This document shows positions 49,438 to 59,724 of a stretch of 64,000 bases of DNA, in pieces. Source of the DNA: CmP2 sp052084925 (lineage in GTDB: Bacteria > Actinomycetota > Actinomycetes > Actinomycetales > Micrococcaceae); contig JBQDEV010000005.1 of assembly GCA_052084925.1 (NCBI GenBank), forward strand, positions 62,001 through 126,000. Direction: 5' to 3'. Both the position numbers and the translations under genes were made by a program. A model generated the notes under the pieces. It did not search any database and was not told the DNA's origin. It worked only from the letters and a program-made list of their open reading frames with translations. How positions within the stretch are numbered: the stretch's first letter is position 1; each line of letters begins with the position of its first letter.

Positions 49438-50230
49438 AGCCGTCCATCGTGGCGTTCACGCCGAACACGTTCATCATGCGGTCGAAGAGCCCGGTGGGCA
49501 GGGCTCGCAGCAGGGGAAGGGTGCGCACCAGGGCGGGCATCATCAGCTGGTGCCGACCGGCTTCGATCGCGTCGAGGATCCGCACGGCGACGTCGTCGGG
49601 TTGCAGGATCGGCAGCAGGCGCGGGAATCGTGTCTTCACGCCGTCGAACATCCCGGTGCTGATGTAATACGGGCACACCACCAGCGAATCCACTCCGGTG
49701 CGCTCCTTGGCCAGCTCCACCCGCAGGGATTCGGCGAAACCGAACGCGGCGAATTTGCTGGCTGAGTAGTCGGTCTGCCGGGCCACTCCCACCAGACTGG
49801 CGGCACTGGCGATGGTGATGACTGCGCCGTTGCCGCGCTTGCGCATGCCGGGCAAGAAAGCTCCGGTCACCCAATACAGGGAGAGCACGTTGACGGCGAA
49901 GGTCCGCTCGATCTCGCTCGGATCGGCCTCGGCGAAGCGCCGTCCGCTGACCACCCCGGCGTTGTTCACCAGGATGTCCACGCCACCAGCTTCCTGGGCT
50001 GCCTGCTGCACGGCCTCTCGGTCCGAGACGTCCACGCACTGCGCCTGGGCTTCACCGCCGAGGTCTCGAATCGCCTGTGCCGTGGTCTCGCCCGCTTCAG
50101 CGGACAGATCCCAGATGATGACACGGGCTCCCCGGGTGGCGGCACCGACGGCCATGAGCCGTCCGATCCCGCTGCCGGCGCCGGTGATGAGGACGGTCTG
50201 TCCGGGAAAGGGGTGACGCGGCTGAGGCAT
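49388..50230 (-). CDS. Short-chain dehydrogenase/reductase
   Basis: A 280-aa classic SDR. The NAD(P) motif is TGAGSGIG (about 16-23), NNAG is near 90, and catalytic Ser then YSASK are near 143-160. It has a C-terminal part resembling SDRs that act on fatty or alicyclic alcohols (MPALVRTLPLLRALPTGLFDRMM). The substrate is unknown. GGAG precedes the ATG. It is after the Tad genes on the same strand (74 bases away), perhaps unrelated. It converges with the helicase gene, overlapping by 50 bases. Confidence 0.88.
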   Translation of the reverse strand: MPQPRHPFPGQTVLITGAGSGIGRLMAVGAATRGARVIIWDLSAEAGETTAQAIRDLGGEAQAQCVDVSDREAVQQAAQEAGGVDILVNNAGVVSGRRFAEADPSEIERTFAVNVLSLYWVTGAFLPGMRKRGNGAVITIASAASLVGVARQTDYSASKFAAFGFAESLRVELAKERTGVDSLVVCPYYISTGMFDGVKTRFPRLLPILQPDDVAVRILDAIEAGRHQLMMPALVRTLPLLRALPTGLFDRMMNVFGVNATMDGFTGRKTAAPPARTPAP

Positions 50231-50304
50231 GGCAGATCTCCTATCGAGGTGGTCACGGCATGATGCCCGGTGGCCTCAGTATCTGTCCACGGAGACGGAA
50301 TCCG

Positions 50305-50685
50305 TCAAGGGTCGACCACTGCCGCGCCCGAGGGCGGGGGTCCGGCGCGGGCCTCGCCGGTGGCGTTCCAGATCGGCAGGCGAGTTTCCACCGTGGTGGT
50401 CACCCTGGCGATCCCACCGTCGGCAATCTCGCAGGTCACGAGTTGGGCGCCATGACGTGTTGCGGTGCGCTCGGCGAGCACGCACGGCTCGCTCAGCATC
50501 AGTCCTCGGGCCGCATCGGCGGCGGCCAGTGCGGCGAGGTCGGCGGCCGCGGCTGATTTCGCCGCAGCGATAGCGGCGTGGTTCAGGGTCGCGGTGCCGG
50601 TCAACAGGGTGAGGGCGACGGCCAGGGTGGCGATCATGGTGACCGTGCCGGATCCGGCGTCGTGGTTTCGGTGAATTTTCGTCAC
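50305..50685 (-). CDS. TadE-like protein of the helicase/secretion neighbourhood
   Basis: A 126-aa protein with a short charged N-terminus, one helix (about 15-45, GSGTVTMIATLAVALTLLTG) and a small outside domain. It is an equivalent of Rv3654c, a TadE-like pseudopilin found only with this Tad locus. GTG 50685 overlaps the TadE stop (GTGA) and has GGAAGG seven bases before; GTG 50700 is less likely. Two Cys residues (in EPCVLAE and LVTCEI) may form a disulfide. Confidence 0.78.
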   Translation of the reverse strand: MTKIHRNHDAGSGTVTMIATLAVALTLLTGTATLNHAAIAAAKSAAAADLAALAAADAARGLMLSEPCVLAERTATRHGAQLVTCEIADGGIARVTTTVETRLPIWNATGEARAGPPPSGAAVVDP

Positions 50686-51080
50686 GGGTTCACCTTCCAC
50701 TGCTGGGGCGCATGCCCTTCAGCTTCGAGTTGGAAGCCAGGCAGCCAGGATGCCGGACCAGGAGCGGCCTTGCTGAGTTGGACGCTGGCCCACTCCCCCG
50801 ACGTGGACGTGCCGAGCTGGGTGTCGTCCCCGGCCATGGTGTGCACGGTAGCGGCGATAGTGGCCGGATCTTCGCCGCGCGCCAGCTGCCGGGCCGCGGC
50901 GGCGGCAGCTTCTTCGAGCCGGACCTGGTGGATGCCGATCACGGCCACATTGAGGGTCGCGGCCAGCACCAACGCCGCAGCAGGCAGCAGCACCGCGTAT
51001 TCGGCGGTGGCGGATCCGGCGTCGTCGCAGCGGAATCCAGGGGAACCGTGACGTGACGGGATGCGAATTCGACGATACAT
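50682..51080 (-). CDS. TadE-family minor pilin
   Basis: A 132-aa TadE. It has the prepilin-like segment GSATAEYAVLLPAAALVLAATL (about 22-43) with the E-Y pair, and an outside tail. TadE proteins are cut by prepilin peptidase and build or prime the pilus. ATG 51080 has AAGGAG. It comes after the flp-like gene and its terminator, so its transcription may depend on read-through. Confidence 0.85.
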   Translation of the reverse strand: MYRRIRIPSRHGSPGFRCDDAGSATAEYAVLLPAAALVLAATLNVAVIGIHQVRLEEAAAAAARQLARGEDPATIAATVHTMAGDDTQLGTSTSGEWASVQLSKAAPGPASWLPGFQLEAEGHAPQQWKVNP

Positions 51081-51113
51081 CGCAGGGCTCCTTCATCTGG
51101 GGGTGGGGCGCTG

Positions 51114-51154
51114 GTCGCCGGCCGGGCACTCACCGGGTGTGCCCGGCCGGCGAC
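51114..51154 (-). terminator. Strong hairpin terminator/attenuator after the flp-like gene
   Basis: GTCGCCGGCCGGGCAC (51114-51129) pairs perfectly with GTGCCCGGCCGGCGAC (51139-51154), a 16-bp GC-rich stem with a 9-base loop. It lies between the major pilin gene and TadE, so it may limit downstream expression. There is no U-tract. Confidence 0.7.
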
Positions 51155-51163
51155 GCGAGCGGA

Positions 51164-51373
51164 TCAGAAGGACAGCGCCTTCTCGACCAGTCCGGTGAGC
51201 AGCGACTGAACCGCCCCGGAGGACAGCACCAGGGTGAGGACCCCAGCGAAGCCAACGGCAGCTAACGTGACAATTCCGTACTCAGCGGTTTGAGCCCCGT
51301 CTTCGGCCAGCAGATCCAGGCCGGTTCCGAGGGTGGTTTCGTGAGTGACGCCGGTGGTGGGTGAGGTGATCAT
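51164..51373 (-). CDS. DUF4244 Flp-like small pilin
   Basis: A 69-aa protein with a short N-terminal part, the DGAQTAEYGIVTLAAVGFAG segment (residues about 25-44) and a hydrophobic helix to the C-terminus. This matches DUF4244, the Flp-like subunit of actinobacterial Tad loci. The AEY site is where prepilin peptidase usually cuts. It is probably the major pilin. AAGGAG lies eight bases before the ATG. No prepilin peptidase (TadV) is in the window. Confidence 0.82.
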   Translation of the reverse strand: MITSPTTGVTHETTLGTGLDLLAEDGAQTAEYGIVTLAAVGFAGVLTLVLSSGAVQSLLTGLVEKALSF

Positions 51374-51462
51374 GAGAGTTCTCCTTGGTTCGATGATGCG
51401 ATGGATGGGTACTGCTCGATATTCAGTTGTGGGTCTGAGGCGCCTCCAGACGCGAGGACTAT

Positions 51463-51897
51463 TCAGGGCAGCAAGGCGATCACCAGCGGGATCACACCAA
51501 GGCAGATAAAAGAGGGCAACAGGCAGGTGCCCAGCGGTAGAACGAGCCGGATACCCAGCTCCGAGGCGAGTTTTTCGGCCCGACGTCGACGGTTCCGGCG
51601 CAGCGCAGAGGCCGCGGCGTGCAGCACGTCAGCGCTGGCCACCTGGGTGCGGGCGGCGAATTCCAGCTCATCGCGCAGGGAGGCCAGTTCCCGGTCGTCG
51701 GCGACCGACGCCCAGGACTGCGTCCAATCCACCCCGTAACCGAGGCGGGCCGAGACCTGCATCAGCGGCTCGCAGCCTGGCAGGTAGCGTCCCAGCAGTC
51801 CGAGCGCGGCGGTAAGCGACTGTCCTGCCAGCAACAGACCAGCCATCACGTCCAGGGCGAGGGCGGCGTCGACGGAGGTGCGGTGCACGGTAGCCAT
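51463..51897 (-). CDS. Type II secretion system F-family protein, TadC-like
   Basis: A 144-aa platform protein. The GspF/TadC fold segment (AALALDVMAGLLLAGQSL, LRDELEFAARTQVASADVLH) is followed by a C-terminal helix (LPLGTCLLPSFICLGVIPLV). It is short but like Rv3657c. ATG 51897 shares one base with the TadB stop (TGATG). The frame is open well upstream, but that region overlaps TadB. It anchors the CpaF ATPase in the membrane with TadB. Confidence 0.82.
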   Translation of the reverse strand: MATVHRTSVDAALALDVMAGLLLAGQSLTAALGLLGRYLPGCEPLMQVSARLGYGVDWTQSWASVADDRELASLRDELEFAARTQVASADVLHAAASALRRNRRRRAEKLASELGIRLVLPLGTCLLPSFICLGVIPLVIALLP

Positions 51898-52532
51898 CAA
51901 CACTGCTCCTGGGTGGAGCGGATCATCGAAGTCGTCCAACGGCGTCCGGCCACGGCGAATCCGACCCCGACGACGAGCAGTGCCCAGCCAGCCGGGTGGA
52001 CCAGCAAGTCGAACACGGTGGTACCGAGCATCGCAGACATGCCTAGTCCGGCCGCCGGCAACCAGCCCAACAGCTGAGCGGTGGATCGAGGACCGGCGGC
52101 CGCAGCCTCGCGTGCCTGATGCGCGTCTTCCCCCGCGTCGAGAGCATCGGCGAGCCGGGTGAGCACCAGCGCCACGGGCATCCCCGTGGCCGAGCAGAGC
52201 CGCAGGCACCCGGCCAGCTGGGCCCAATGTTCGGACTCACCCGGGCCGATGACCTGCTCGAAAAGCGGTGTGCCGCGCAGCACGGCGGCATGCTGGGCCC
52301 GTAGCACGTGGTGCAGGCAGCATCCCTCGACGTCCGTGGTGGGATCCCTCTCCGCCCGGGCACAGGGTTCATGCGTGGCGGCGATCTCCTGCCAGACGGT
52401 GTGCACGGAGCGTCCGGCGGTCAGCAGGGCGGCGGCCTGGCGGAGCATGCCGATGAAGGCTTCGGTGTCGGCACCGGTGCGTCCGGCGCGCCACCGACGC
52501 CACCGGGCGGGGAGAGCTCGCAGCGTGGTCAT
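51897..52532 (-). CDS. Type II secretion system F-family protein, TadB-like
   Basis: A 211-aa platform protein with the T2SSF core (MLRQAAALLTAGRSVHTVW; TGMPVALVLTRLADALD) and two C-terminal helices (about 152-195). It pairs with TadC as the inner-membrane platform. Its start overlaps the CpaF stop by four bases. Confidence 0.85.
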   Translation of the reverse strand: MTTLRALPARWRRWRAGRTGADTEAFIGMLRQAAALLTAGRSVHTVWQEIAATHEPCARAERDPTTDVEGCCLHHVLRAQHAAVLRGTPLFEQVIGPGESEHWAQLAGCLRLCSATGMPVALVLTRLADALDAGEDAHQAREAAAAGPRSTAQLLGWLPAAGLGMSAMLGTTVFDLLVHPAGWALLVVGVGFAVAGRRWTTSMIRSTQEQC

Positions 52533-53755
52533 CCTGCCGCCTCCAAGAGTCGCAATCCGGGGCCTTCGAGGATGCGGTGCTCCTCGACGCGCACGGCGGT
52601 GAGCAGGCGCAGCGGTGCTTCCGGATCGTCACTGGGTTCGAGCACGCCGAGTTCGACCGGGTGTCGTCGGCCGTCCGGGGCGCGTCCCAGATGCACGACG
52701 GCGTCCAACGCAGACCGGGCCTGGAGTCGCAGCGCGGTGGTGTCCAGTCCGGCGAGCGCCCCCATCGCGTGGAGACGGGCGGGCACATCGTGCACCGAGT
52801 TGGCGTGCAGGGTGCCGATGGCGCCGCGGTGTCCGGTGTTCATGGCGGCCAGAAATTCGGAGATCTCGGCGCCGCGGCACTCCCCGACGATGAGCCGGTC
52901 GGGTCGCATGCGCAGTGCCTGGCGGATCAGCTCGGCCAGGGTGATGCGCCCGCCGCCCTCCGCATTGGGCTCCCGAGTCTGCAGGGAGACCACGTGCGGG
53001 TGCTCGATGCGCAGCTCCCGGGTGTCCTCCACGGTCAGCAGTCGCTCCTGGGAGTCGACGAGCCCGAGCAGTGCCGCCATCAGGGTGGTCTTTCCCGAGC
53101 CGGTGGCACCGCTGATCAGCAGGTTCGCCCGGGCGCGGACCACGTGGCGGAGCAGGGACAGCCAGTATTCCCGGTGCGGCCACGCCTCGCTCAGGGTGGC
53201 CAGCGAGGCACCGCGGGAGGGCAGGCGGATACTCAGTTGCGGGGCGAGGCTGATGGGCGGCAGCACCGCGTGCACCCGGATCCCATCGACCTGGGCGTCG
53301 GCGAAGGGCTGACCGGCGTCGAGGCGTCGCCCGGCCTGATGTAGCAGTCGGACCGCGAGCGCCTGCACCGTCTCGGCGTCGAGTGGTTCGGGCTGACGCC
53401 GCATCCCCTGGTCCCCGTCGGTCCAGACCGTGCCGTCGGCGTCCACCATGATGTCGGTGACCCCCTCGGTGCGCGCCAGCTCTGCCAGCGGCCCCAGCCC
53501 GGTCAGGGCGTCGTCGATGCTCTGCATGCGACGTCGGGCCTCCGGGTAGCTCAACACCGGTTCATGGCGTGCCACGGCCTCGGCGCTGATCTGCGGGGTC
53601 GGGGCGCTCACCGCGTGGTTGCCGATCCCTGGGGTGCCGACAGTGGAGGCGGCCCGGAGTGCGGCCCAGTCGCGGGCGGACTCTCGGTTCTTCGCGCTTC
53701 CCGTGCGCGCTCCGGCAGGCGAGGGCGGGGCTTCCGGGACGAAAGCAGCGGTCAT
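52529..53755 (-). CDS. CpaF/TadA secretion ATPase
   Basis: A 408-aa type II/IV secretion ATPase that drives Tad pilus assembly. Walker A GATGSGKT is at 216-223, the Asp/His box after EDTRELRI near 243-250, Walker B LIVGE at 288-292 and the His box TGHRGAIGTLHANS at 307-320. An N-terminal Ala/Pro-rich tail of about 55 residues precedes the core. ATG 53755 overlaps the upstream stop (ATGA). The upstream open frame to 54520 is antisense to nothing but lies within the preceding gene. Confidence 0.93.
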   Translation of the reverse strand: MTAAFVPEAPPSPAGARTGSAKNRESARDWAALRAASTVGTPGIGNHAVSAPTPQISAEAVARHEPVLSYPEARRRMQSIDDALTGLGPLAELARTEGVTDIMVDADGTVWTDGDQGMRRQPEPLDAETVQALAVRLLHQAGRRLDAGQPFADAQVDGIRVHAVLPPISLAPQLSIRLPSRGASLATLSEAWPHREYWLSLLRHVVRARANLLISGATGSGKTTLMAALLGLVDSQERLLTVEDTRELRIEHPHVVSLQTREPNAEGGGRITLAELIRQALRMRPDRLIVGECRGAEISEFLAAMNTGHRGAIGTLHANSVHDVPARLHAMGALAGLDTTALRLQARSALDAVVHLGRAPDGRRHPVELGVLEPSDDPEAPLRLLTAVRVEEHRILEGPGLRLLEAAG

Positions 53756-54762
53756 CTCGGCGCCACCAGTTCGTGGCTCAGGGCGGTCAGCGCGCGTTGG
53801 CGGGCGCGGCGTCCGGAGCGGGCGCGGGTCAGCGCCGGCGGCATCTCGAGCAACATCGCGTTGAAGAGTCGACGGCGACGCAGCCTGGCCCGCGGGGCCT
53901 TCGGCAGCAGCCGGTCCCGCGCCGTCGCCGGGGTGAAGACCCGCCAGGAGCGCCGGGCCTCGGCCAATTCCCGGTGTAGCGGGTCCTGCAGGGTGGCCTC
54001 GGTGAGCATGGCCAGCGCCGAGTCCGTGTCCACGCACAGGGTGGGCTGGGCCGGGGCACGGCGGGCCAGCTCCAGGTGGTCCCCGCAGTCGATCGCCACC
54101 CCCTGATCGGCCAGCACCGGCACCACCCGCTCCAGCTGTTGAGCGCAGTCCTCCACCTCCAGGGGAGCGTCGTCGGTGAGTCGGATCACCGAGACCGTTC
54201 CGCAGCGTTCGGCCCAGCGGCGCAGTGCGGCCAGGCTGAGCTGTTCTCCACGTTCGAGCACCGCGCTGATCTGGGAAAGGGTGATGCCCGGACCGGGCCG
54301 AGCCGTCAGCAGGAACGGCGCCGGGGCCAGCACTGAGGCGACGTGACGGCTGAAGTCGGGCCACTGGTCGTCCCCGCTCAGGTGCACCATGGCCACACAG
54401 CGCGCCGCGGGGTCGACTCCGCCCCCCGTGAGACTGGCGACCCCCGCGTCGAGAAGCAGTGGATCCACGCGTTGCGCCAACCGGTGGCTCAGGTCCTCGG
54501 CGTCGCGGGGCAGCCGCCACCGGCGGCCCTCAAACTCAGCGGCACCGTCGGGGCGCAACGACACCGTGGCCACCGCGCTTTCGGGCACCGGGGAGGTGAG
54601 CCCGCAGACCACGGGCACGGCGGCGGCCGCGACCGTGCAGGCGCAGAGGGTGATCAGCGGCTCGGAGGTGACCGGTTGCAGCGGGGGCACCGGCCAGGGC
54701 ACGGTGATCGCGATCGCTGGCAGCTCGGGCAGATCGGTGAGGTCAGGCAGTGCAGGTGTCAT
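53752..54762 (-). CDS. Tad-locus protein in the Ssd/TadZ position, no P-loop seen
   Basis: A 336-aa protein, first in the Tad operon. In other actinobacteria this place is held by an Ssd/CpaE-like ParA-type protein (Rv3660c). Here I find no deviant Walker A (KGG...GKS) and no obvious ATPase motif. There are elements such as LLDAGVASLTGGG and ITLSQISAVLERGEQLSLAAL and an Arg-rich C-terminus (APRARLRRRRLFNAML). It may be a degenerate Ssd that positions the pilus without nucleotide. The ATG has GTGGAGG upstream. Confidence 0.6.
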   Translation of the reverse strand: MTPALPDLTDLPELPAIAITVPWPVPPLQPVTSEPLITLCACTVAAAAVPVVCGLTSPVPESAVATVSLRPDGAAEFEGRRWRLPRDAEDLSHRLAQRVDPLLLDAGVASLTGGGVDPAARCVAMVHLSGDDQWPDFSRHVASVLAPAPFLLTARPGPGITLSQISAVLERGEQLSLAALRRWAERCGTVSVIRLTDDAPLEVEDCAQQLERVVPVLADQGVAIDCGDHLELARRAPAQPTLCVDTDSALAMLTEATLQDPLHRELAEARRSWRVFTPATARDRLLPKAPRARLRRRRLFNAMLLEMPPALTRARSGRRARQRALTALSHELVAPR

Positions 54763-54820
54763 GCCTCCACTGTGCGAGCCGGGCTTGACTCAGCGGGGCG
54801 ATGTTCCCGCCGGCTGTGGA

Positions 54821-55671
54821 TCAGTCGCCGGTGCTGCCGCCCTGTGGAGGAGTGCGTGGAGGTGTGTACGGCGCATCGATATCGGGGAGCGGCCGGGTGG
54901 CGTTCCAGTCGGTGACATCGACGAGGCGGTCGCGCTGCCAGGGCTGCGCCCAGCCCAGCAGGTCCAGCATCCGATCGAGCAGGATCGCGGTGAATCCCCA
55001 GACCAGGGTGCCGCCCACCATGAACGCCGGCGAGGTGAAGACGTGGCCGGTCGGCCCCGACCCGAAGCGGCGCTGGGCGCTCACCCGGCGCTCGGGGTCG
55101 ATCAGGTCGGCCACCGGCACCCGGAAGACGCGGGTGGCCTCGGCTTGATCGACGACGGCGACCTCGCTGGGCCGATCCCACCAGCCCACCACCGGGGTGA
55201 CCATGAAATTCGAGACCGACAGGGGCACCTCGGGCAGGGTGCCCAGCACCTGCACGCCGGCGGGGTCGAGACCGGTTTCCTCCTCGGCTTCACGCAGGGC
55301 GCACTCGGTGGCGCTGGGGTCCTCGGGGTCGCGGGCGCCGCCGGGGAACGAGATCTGGCCGGGATGTTTGCGCAGGGTGAGTGAGCGCTGGGTGAGCAGC
55401 ACGTCGAGGGCCTCGGGCACCGGGGTGCGCTGGTAGCGGGAGGGCACGTCGTCGAGGGCGCCGAACAGGATGAGCACGGCCGAGGCGCGCGGCTCCTGCA
55501 CCCGGAACCGGCTGAAGTCCCAGCCCAGGCTCGATTCGGGCAGTCGACCGTTGAGCGGGGTCCGTGCCCCGGTCAGTCCGGTGTTCAGGGTGCGTAGGTG
55601 CCCACCAGCGCGGCGAGATCGCCGAGGGCGCCCTCGAGGTCGGCGTGGTCGGGGCTGGGATGAGCGCTCAT
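54821..55671 (-). CDS. NUDIX CoA pyrophosphatase, apparent 1-base frameshift near the N-terminus
   Basis: The CoA-pyrophosphatase NUDIX domain is clear: LLTQRSLTLRKHPGQISFPG is the CoA-family motif, and the Nudix box includes REAEEETGLD. The frame carrying it has its first start at GTG 55501, in the middle of the conserved N-terminal region. A different frame starts at ATG 55671, overlapping the nth stop (ATGA), and reads MSAHPSPDHADLEGALG...LVGTYAP before stopping at 55585. Adding one base at the GGG run 55588-55590 (CCC on the minus strand) joins the two smoothly into TYAPLNTGLTG...PLNGRLP. So one base is missing, or the sequence has an error. It probably hydrolyses CoA derivatives. Confidence 0.8.
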
Positions 55672-56453
55672 GGTTGCATCGGATACCCTTCTGCGCGCAG
55701 CTGGGCCCGACGGTCGCCGGCCAGCAGCCGAGCGTGGAGTTCTTCGCGGCCCGGCGCCAGCTCGTACTTCAGCAGCGTCCGGGCCCGTTCGGGGTCGGTC
55801 TCCCCATCCCCGAAGGCGGGGCACCAGCGGGCCACGGGACACACCCCGCAGGCGGGCCGGCGGGCATGGCAGATCCGGCGGCCGTGGAAGACCACCCGGT
55901 TCGACAGCGCCGTCCAATCCCGCGGCGCGAACAGCTCAGCTACCTCAGCTTCCACCTTCTCCGGGTCTTGGGCGTCGGTCCAGCCGAAGCGGCGGGCCAG
56001 GCGGCCGAAGTGGGTGTCCACCGTGATCCCGGGACGACCGAAGGCGTTGCCGAGCACCACGAAAGCCGTCTTGCGTCCGACCCCGGGCAGTTTCACCAGG
56101 TCTTCGAGGCGGCCGGGCACCTCGCCGTCGTGCGACTCCACCAGGGCACGGGAGAGGCGCAGCACGGCGGAGGCCTTGTTTTTGTAGAACCCGGTGGAGC
56201 GCACCAGCTCCTGGAGTTCCCGCTCGTCTGCGTGCGCCATCGCCTCGGCGTCCGGAAAACGGGCGAACAATGCCGGGGTGACCGCGTTCACGCGCACATC
56301 CGTGGTCTGGGCGGAGAGTACCGTGGCCACCAGCAGTTCGAAGGCGGTGGTGAAATCCAGTTCGGCCTCGGCGTAGGGGTAGGTCTCCCCGAGCACCCGG
56401 TAGATTTTGCGGGCCCGGCGCGTGCGGGCCAGGGTCGTTTCCTCGGTGGTCAT
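55668..56453 (-). CDS. nth: Endonuclease III
   Basis: A 261-aa base-excision DNA glycosylase/AP lyase for oxidised pyrimidines. The helix-hairpin-helix LVKLPGVGRKTA holds the catalytic Lys128; Asp146 is in VDTHFGR; and the 4Fe-4S cluster is C195-X6-C202-X2-C205-X5-C211. It starts at ATG 56453 (overlapping the upstream stop) and runs into the NUDIX gene. Mycobacteria also have nth, a NUDIX gene and marP close together. Confidence 0.95.
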   Translation of the reverse strand: MTTEETTLARTRRARKIYRVLGETYPYAEAELDFTTAFELLVATVLSAQTTDVRVNAVTPALFARFPDAEAMAHADERELQELVRSTGFYKNKASAVLRLSRALVESHDGEVPGRLEDLVKLPGVGRKTAFVVLGNAFGRPGITVDTHFGRLARRFGWTDAQDPEKVEAEVAELFAPRDWTALSNRVVFHGRRICHARRPACGVCPVARWCPAFGDGETDPERARTLLKYELAPGREELHARLLAGDRRAQLRAEGYPMQP

Positions 56454-57196
56454 CCGGCTCGCTCCACTCCGTGCAGGTCGCGCAGTACTCCGGTGACGCC
56501 GTCGGGGCCCTGCACGAGGAAGGAATCCCCGCGGTCCTCCAGGGCCAGGATCCACACGCCGGGGTGTAGCAGGAAGCTGTTCTCGGGCTCGGTGTGCCGC
56601 GGCGTGGGCACCGCGAACCAGAAGGCGGGACCGTTGCGTTGGGCGGGCTGCGACTGCGCTGGATCGGCGGGCTGCACCGGCTGTTGTGGCGGGCGCTGAC
56701 GTTCCTCGAAACGCGTCTGCAGTTGCTGTACCCGATGTCCAGAGATGGTCAGCACCACCACGAGCGCCACGGAGCCGGCCAAGCCGATCAGCAGCACTGC
56801 CGTGGGCACCCCGAACATCGGACCGGAGCCGGTGAGCAGCAACACCGCGAACCAGCCGCAGCTCATCCAGCTGAGCACTCGGGCCAGCTGCATCAGGTTC
56901 AGGCTCCCCACCCGCCGCTGCCGGCCCGAGGGCAGCTTCTCGCGCACCACGGTCACGACCATCACCACCAGCGGTGCCAGGATGCCCAGCAGCAGCATCA
57001 TCACCCAGTGCTGGCGCCACACAGCCAGTCCCACAAAACTGACGGCGAAACGCTCCACGGCGACGACGTAGGCCGTCAAGGGCCACACCCCGCCGATCAG
57101 CACCAGCGTGGAAGCGGCCAGAACGCTCCAGCTGCGCCGCGACAGCACCGGCGTCGTCACCGTGTCACGGCCTCCGCCGCTGGTCTCGTCCATCAT
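56450..57196 (-). CDS. Hypothetical four-helix membrane protein
   Basis: A 248-aa protein of unknown function. It has four helices in about the first 140 residues (the second around GLAVWRQHWVMMLLLGILAP), a short charged Arg/Gln-rich linker (FEERQRPPQQPVQ), and a soluble C-terminal domain of about 70 residues (FWFAVPTPRHTEPENSFLLH, WILALEDRGDSFLVQGPDGV). It is upstream of nth with an ATGA overlap. ATG 57196 has GGAGG eight bases upstream; a longer frame to 57334 exists. It is divergent from acsA. Confidence 0.6.
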   Translation of the reverse strand: MMDETSGGGRDTVTTPVLSRRSWSVLAASTLVLIGGVWPLTAYVVAVERFAVSFVGLAVWRQHWVMMLLLGILAPLVVMVVTVVREKLPSGRQRRVGSLNLMQLARVLSWMSCGWFAVLLLTGSGPMFGVPTAVLLIGLAGSVALVVVLTISGHRVQQLQTRFEERQRPPQQPVQPADPAQSQPAQRNGPAFWFAVPTPRHTEPENSFLLHPGVWILALEDRGDSFLVQGPDGVTGVLRDLHGVERAG

Positions 57197-57401
57197 TGCC
57201 CTCTCCTCCGCGTCCAGAACACCACCACCATTGTTGCATTCGGGTTGCGCCCGCGTTGCACCGGTACCTCGGGCGACGTTCGGCATCAGATCAGCCCAGC
57301 GAGCACCGCCTGCCGCATCATTCCTACCGTCCATCCGACGAGTGTGACCCGTTCGTTGCCGCGGGCGCGGGACGGAGGACTAAAGTGAAAAACGGCAGAG
57401 A

Positions 57402-57417
57402 TGTGACCCCGGTTACA
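57402..57417. promoter_or_regulatory. GlxR/Crp-like site TGTGA-N6-TTACA upstream of acsA
   Basis: TGTGACCCCGGTTACA matches TGTGA-N6-TCACA at nine of ten arm positions. It lies 37-52 bases before the acsA ATG and overlaps the plausible -10 TACATT (57414-57419), so it may repress. Confidence 0.55.
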
Positions 57418-57453
57418 TTGTGATCACGCACCGCGATGCACGAAGGAGTTCAG

Positions 57454-59475
<2,022 letters not shown>

Positions 59476-59492
59476 ATTCCGGCTCACCGCGG

Positions 59493-59543
59493 ACACGAAA
59501 AGGGTGGGTGCCTCCTTCACGGAGGTACCCACCCTTTTCGTGT
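59493..59543. terminator. Bidirectional terminator between acsA and metS
   Basis: A 51-base hairpin with arms ACACGAAAAGGGTGGGT and ACCCACCCTTTTCGTGT plus an inner CTCC/GGAG stem. The runs of A and T on the two arms allow termination in both directions. Confidence 0.92.
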
Positions 59544-59571
59544 TCTCGAGTGTGGTGTTGTTCGACCGCCG

Positions 59572-59724
59572 TTATTCCGCGGACCGGGCTACCTGGGCGC
59601 GACGCTCAGCGTCGGTGCCCGAGGTTTCGTCCGGGTTGCGGATCAGGTGGACCATGGAGACCACCATGCCGCCCCATATAGTCAGCAGCATGATGGACAT
59701 CATCACGATGGAGATAGCGCTCAT
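59572..59724 (-). CDS. metS: MetS, small subunit of methionine/alanine importer
   Basis: A 50-aa protein: one helix (ISIVMMSIMLLTIWGGMVV) then a charged tail (SMVHLIRNPDETSGTDAERR). This is the MetS-type small subunit that pairs with the NSS transporter MetP. The ATG overlaps the metP stop (ATGA), so they are coupled. Confidence 0.9.
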   Translation of the reverse strand: MSAISIVMMSIMLLTIWGGMVVSMVHLIRNPDETSGTDAERRAQVARSAE

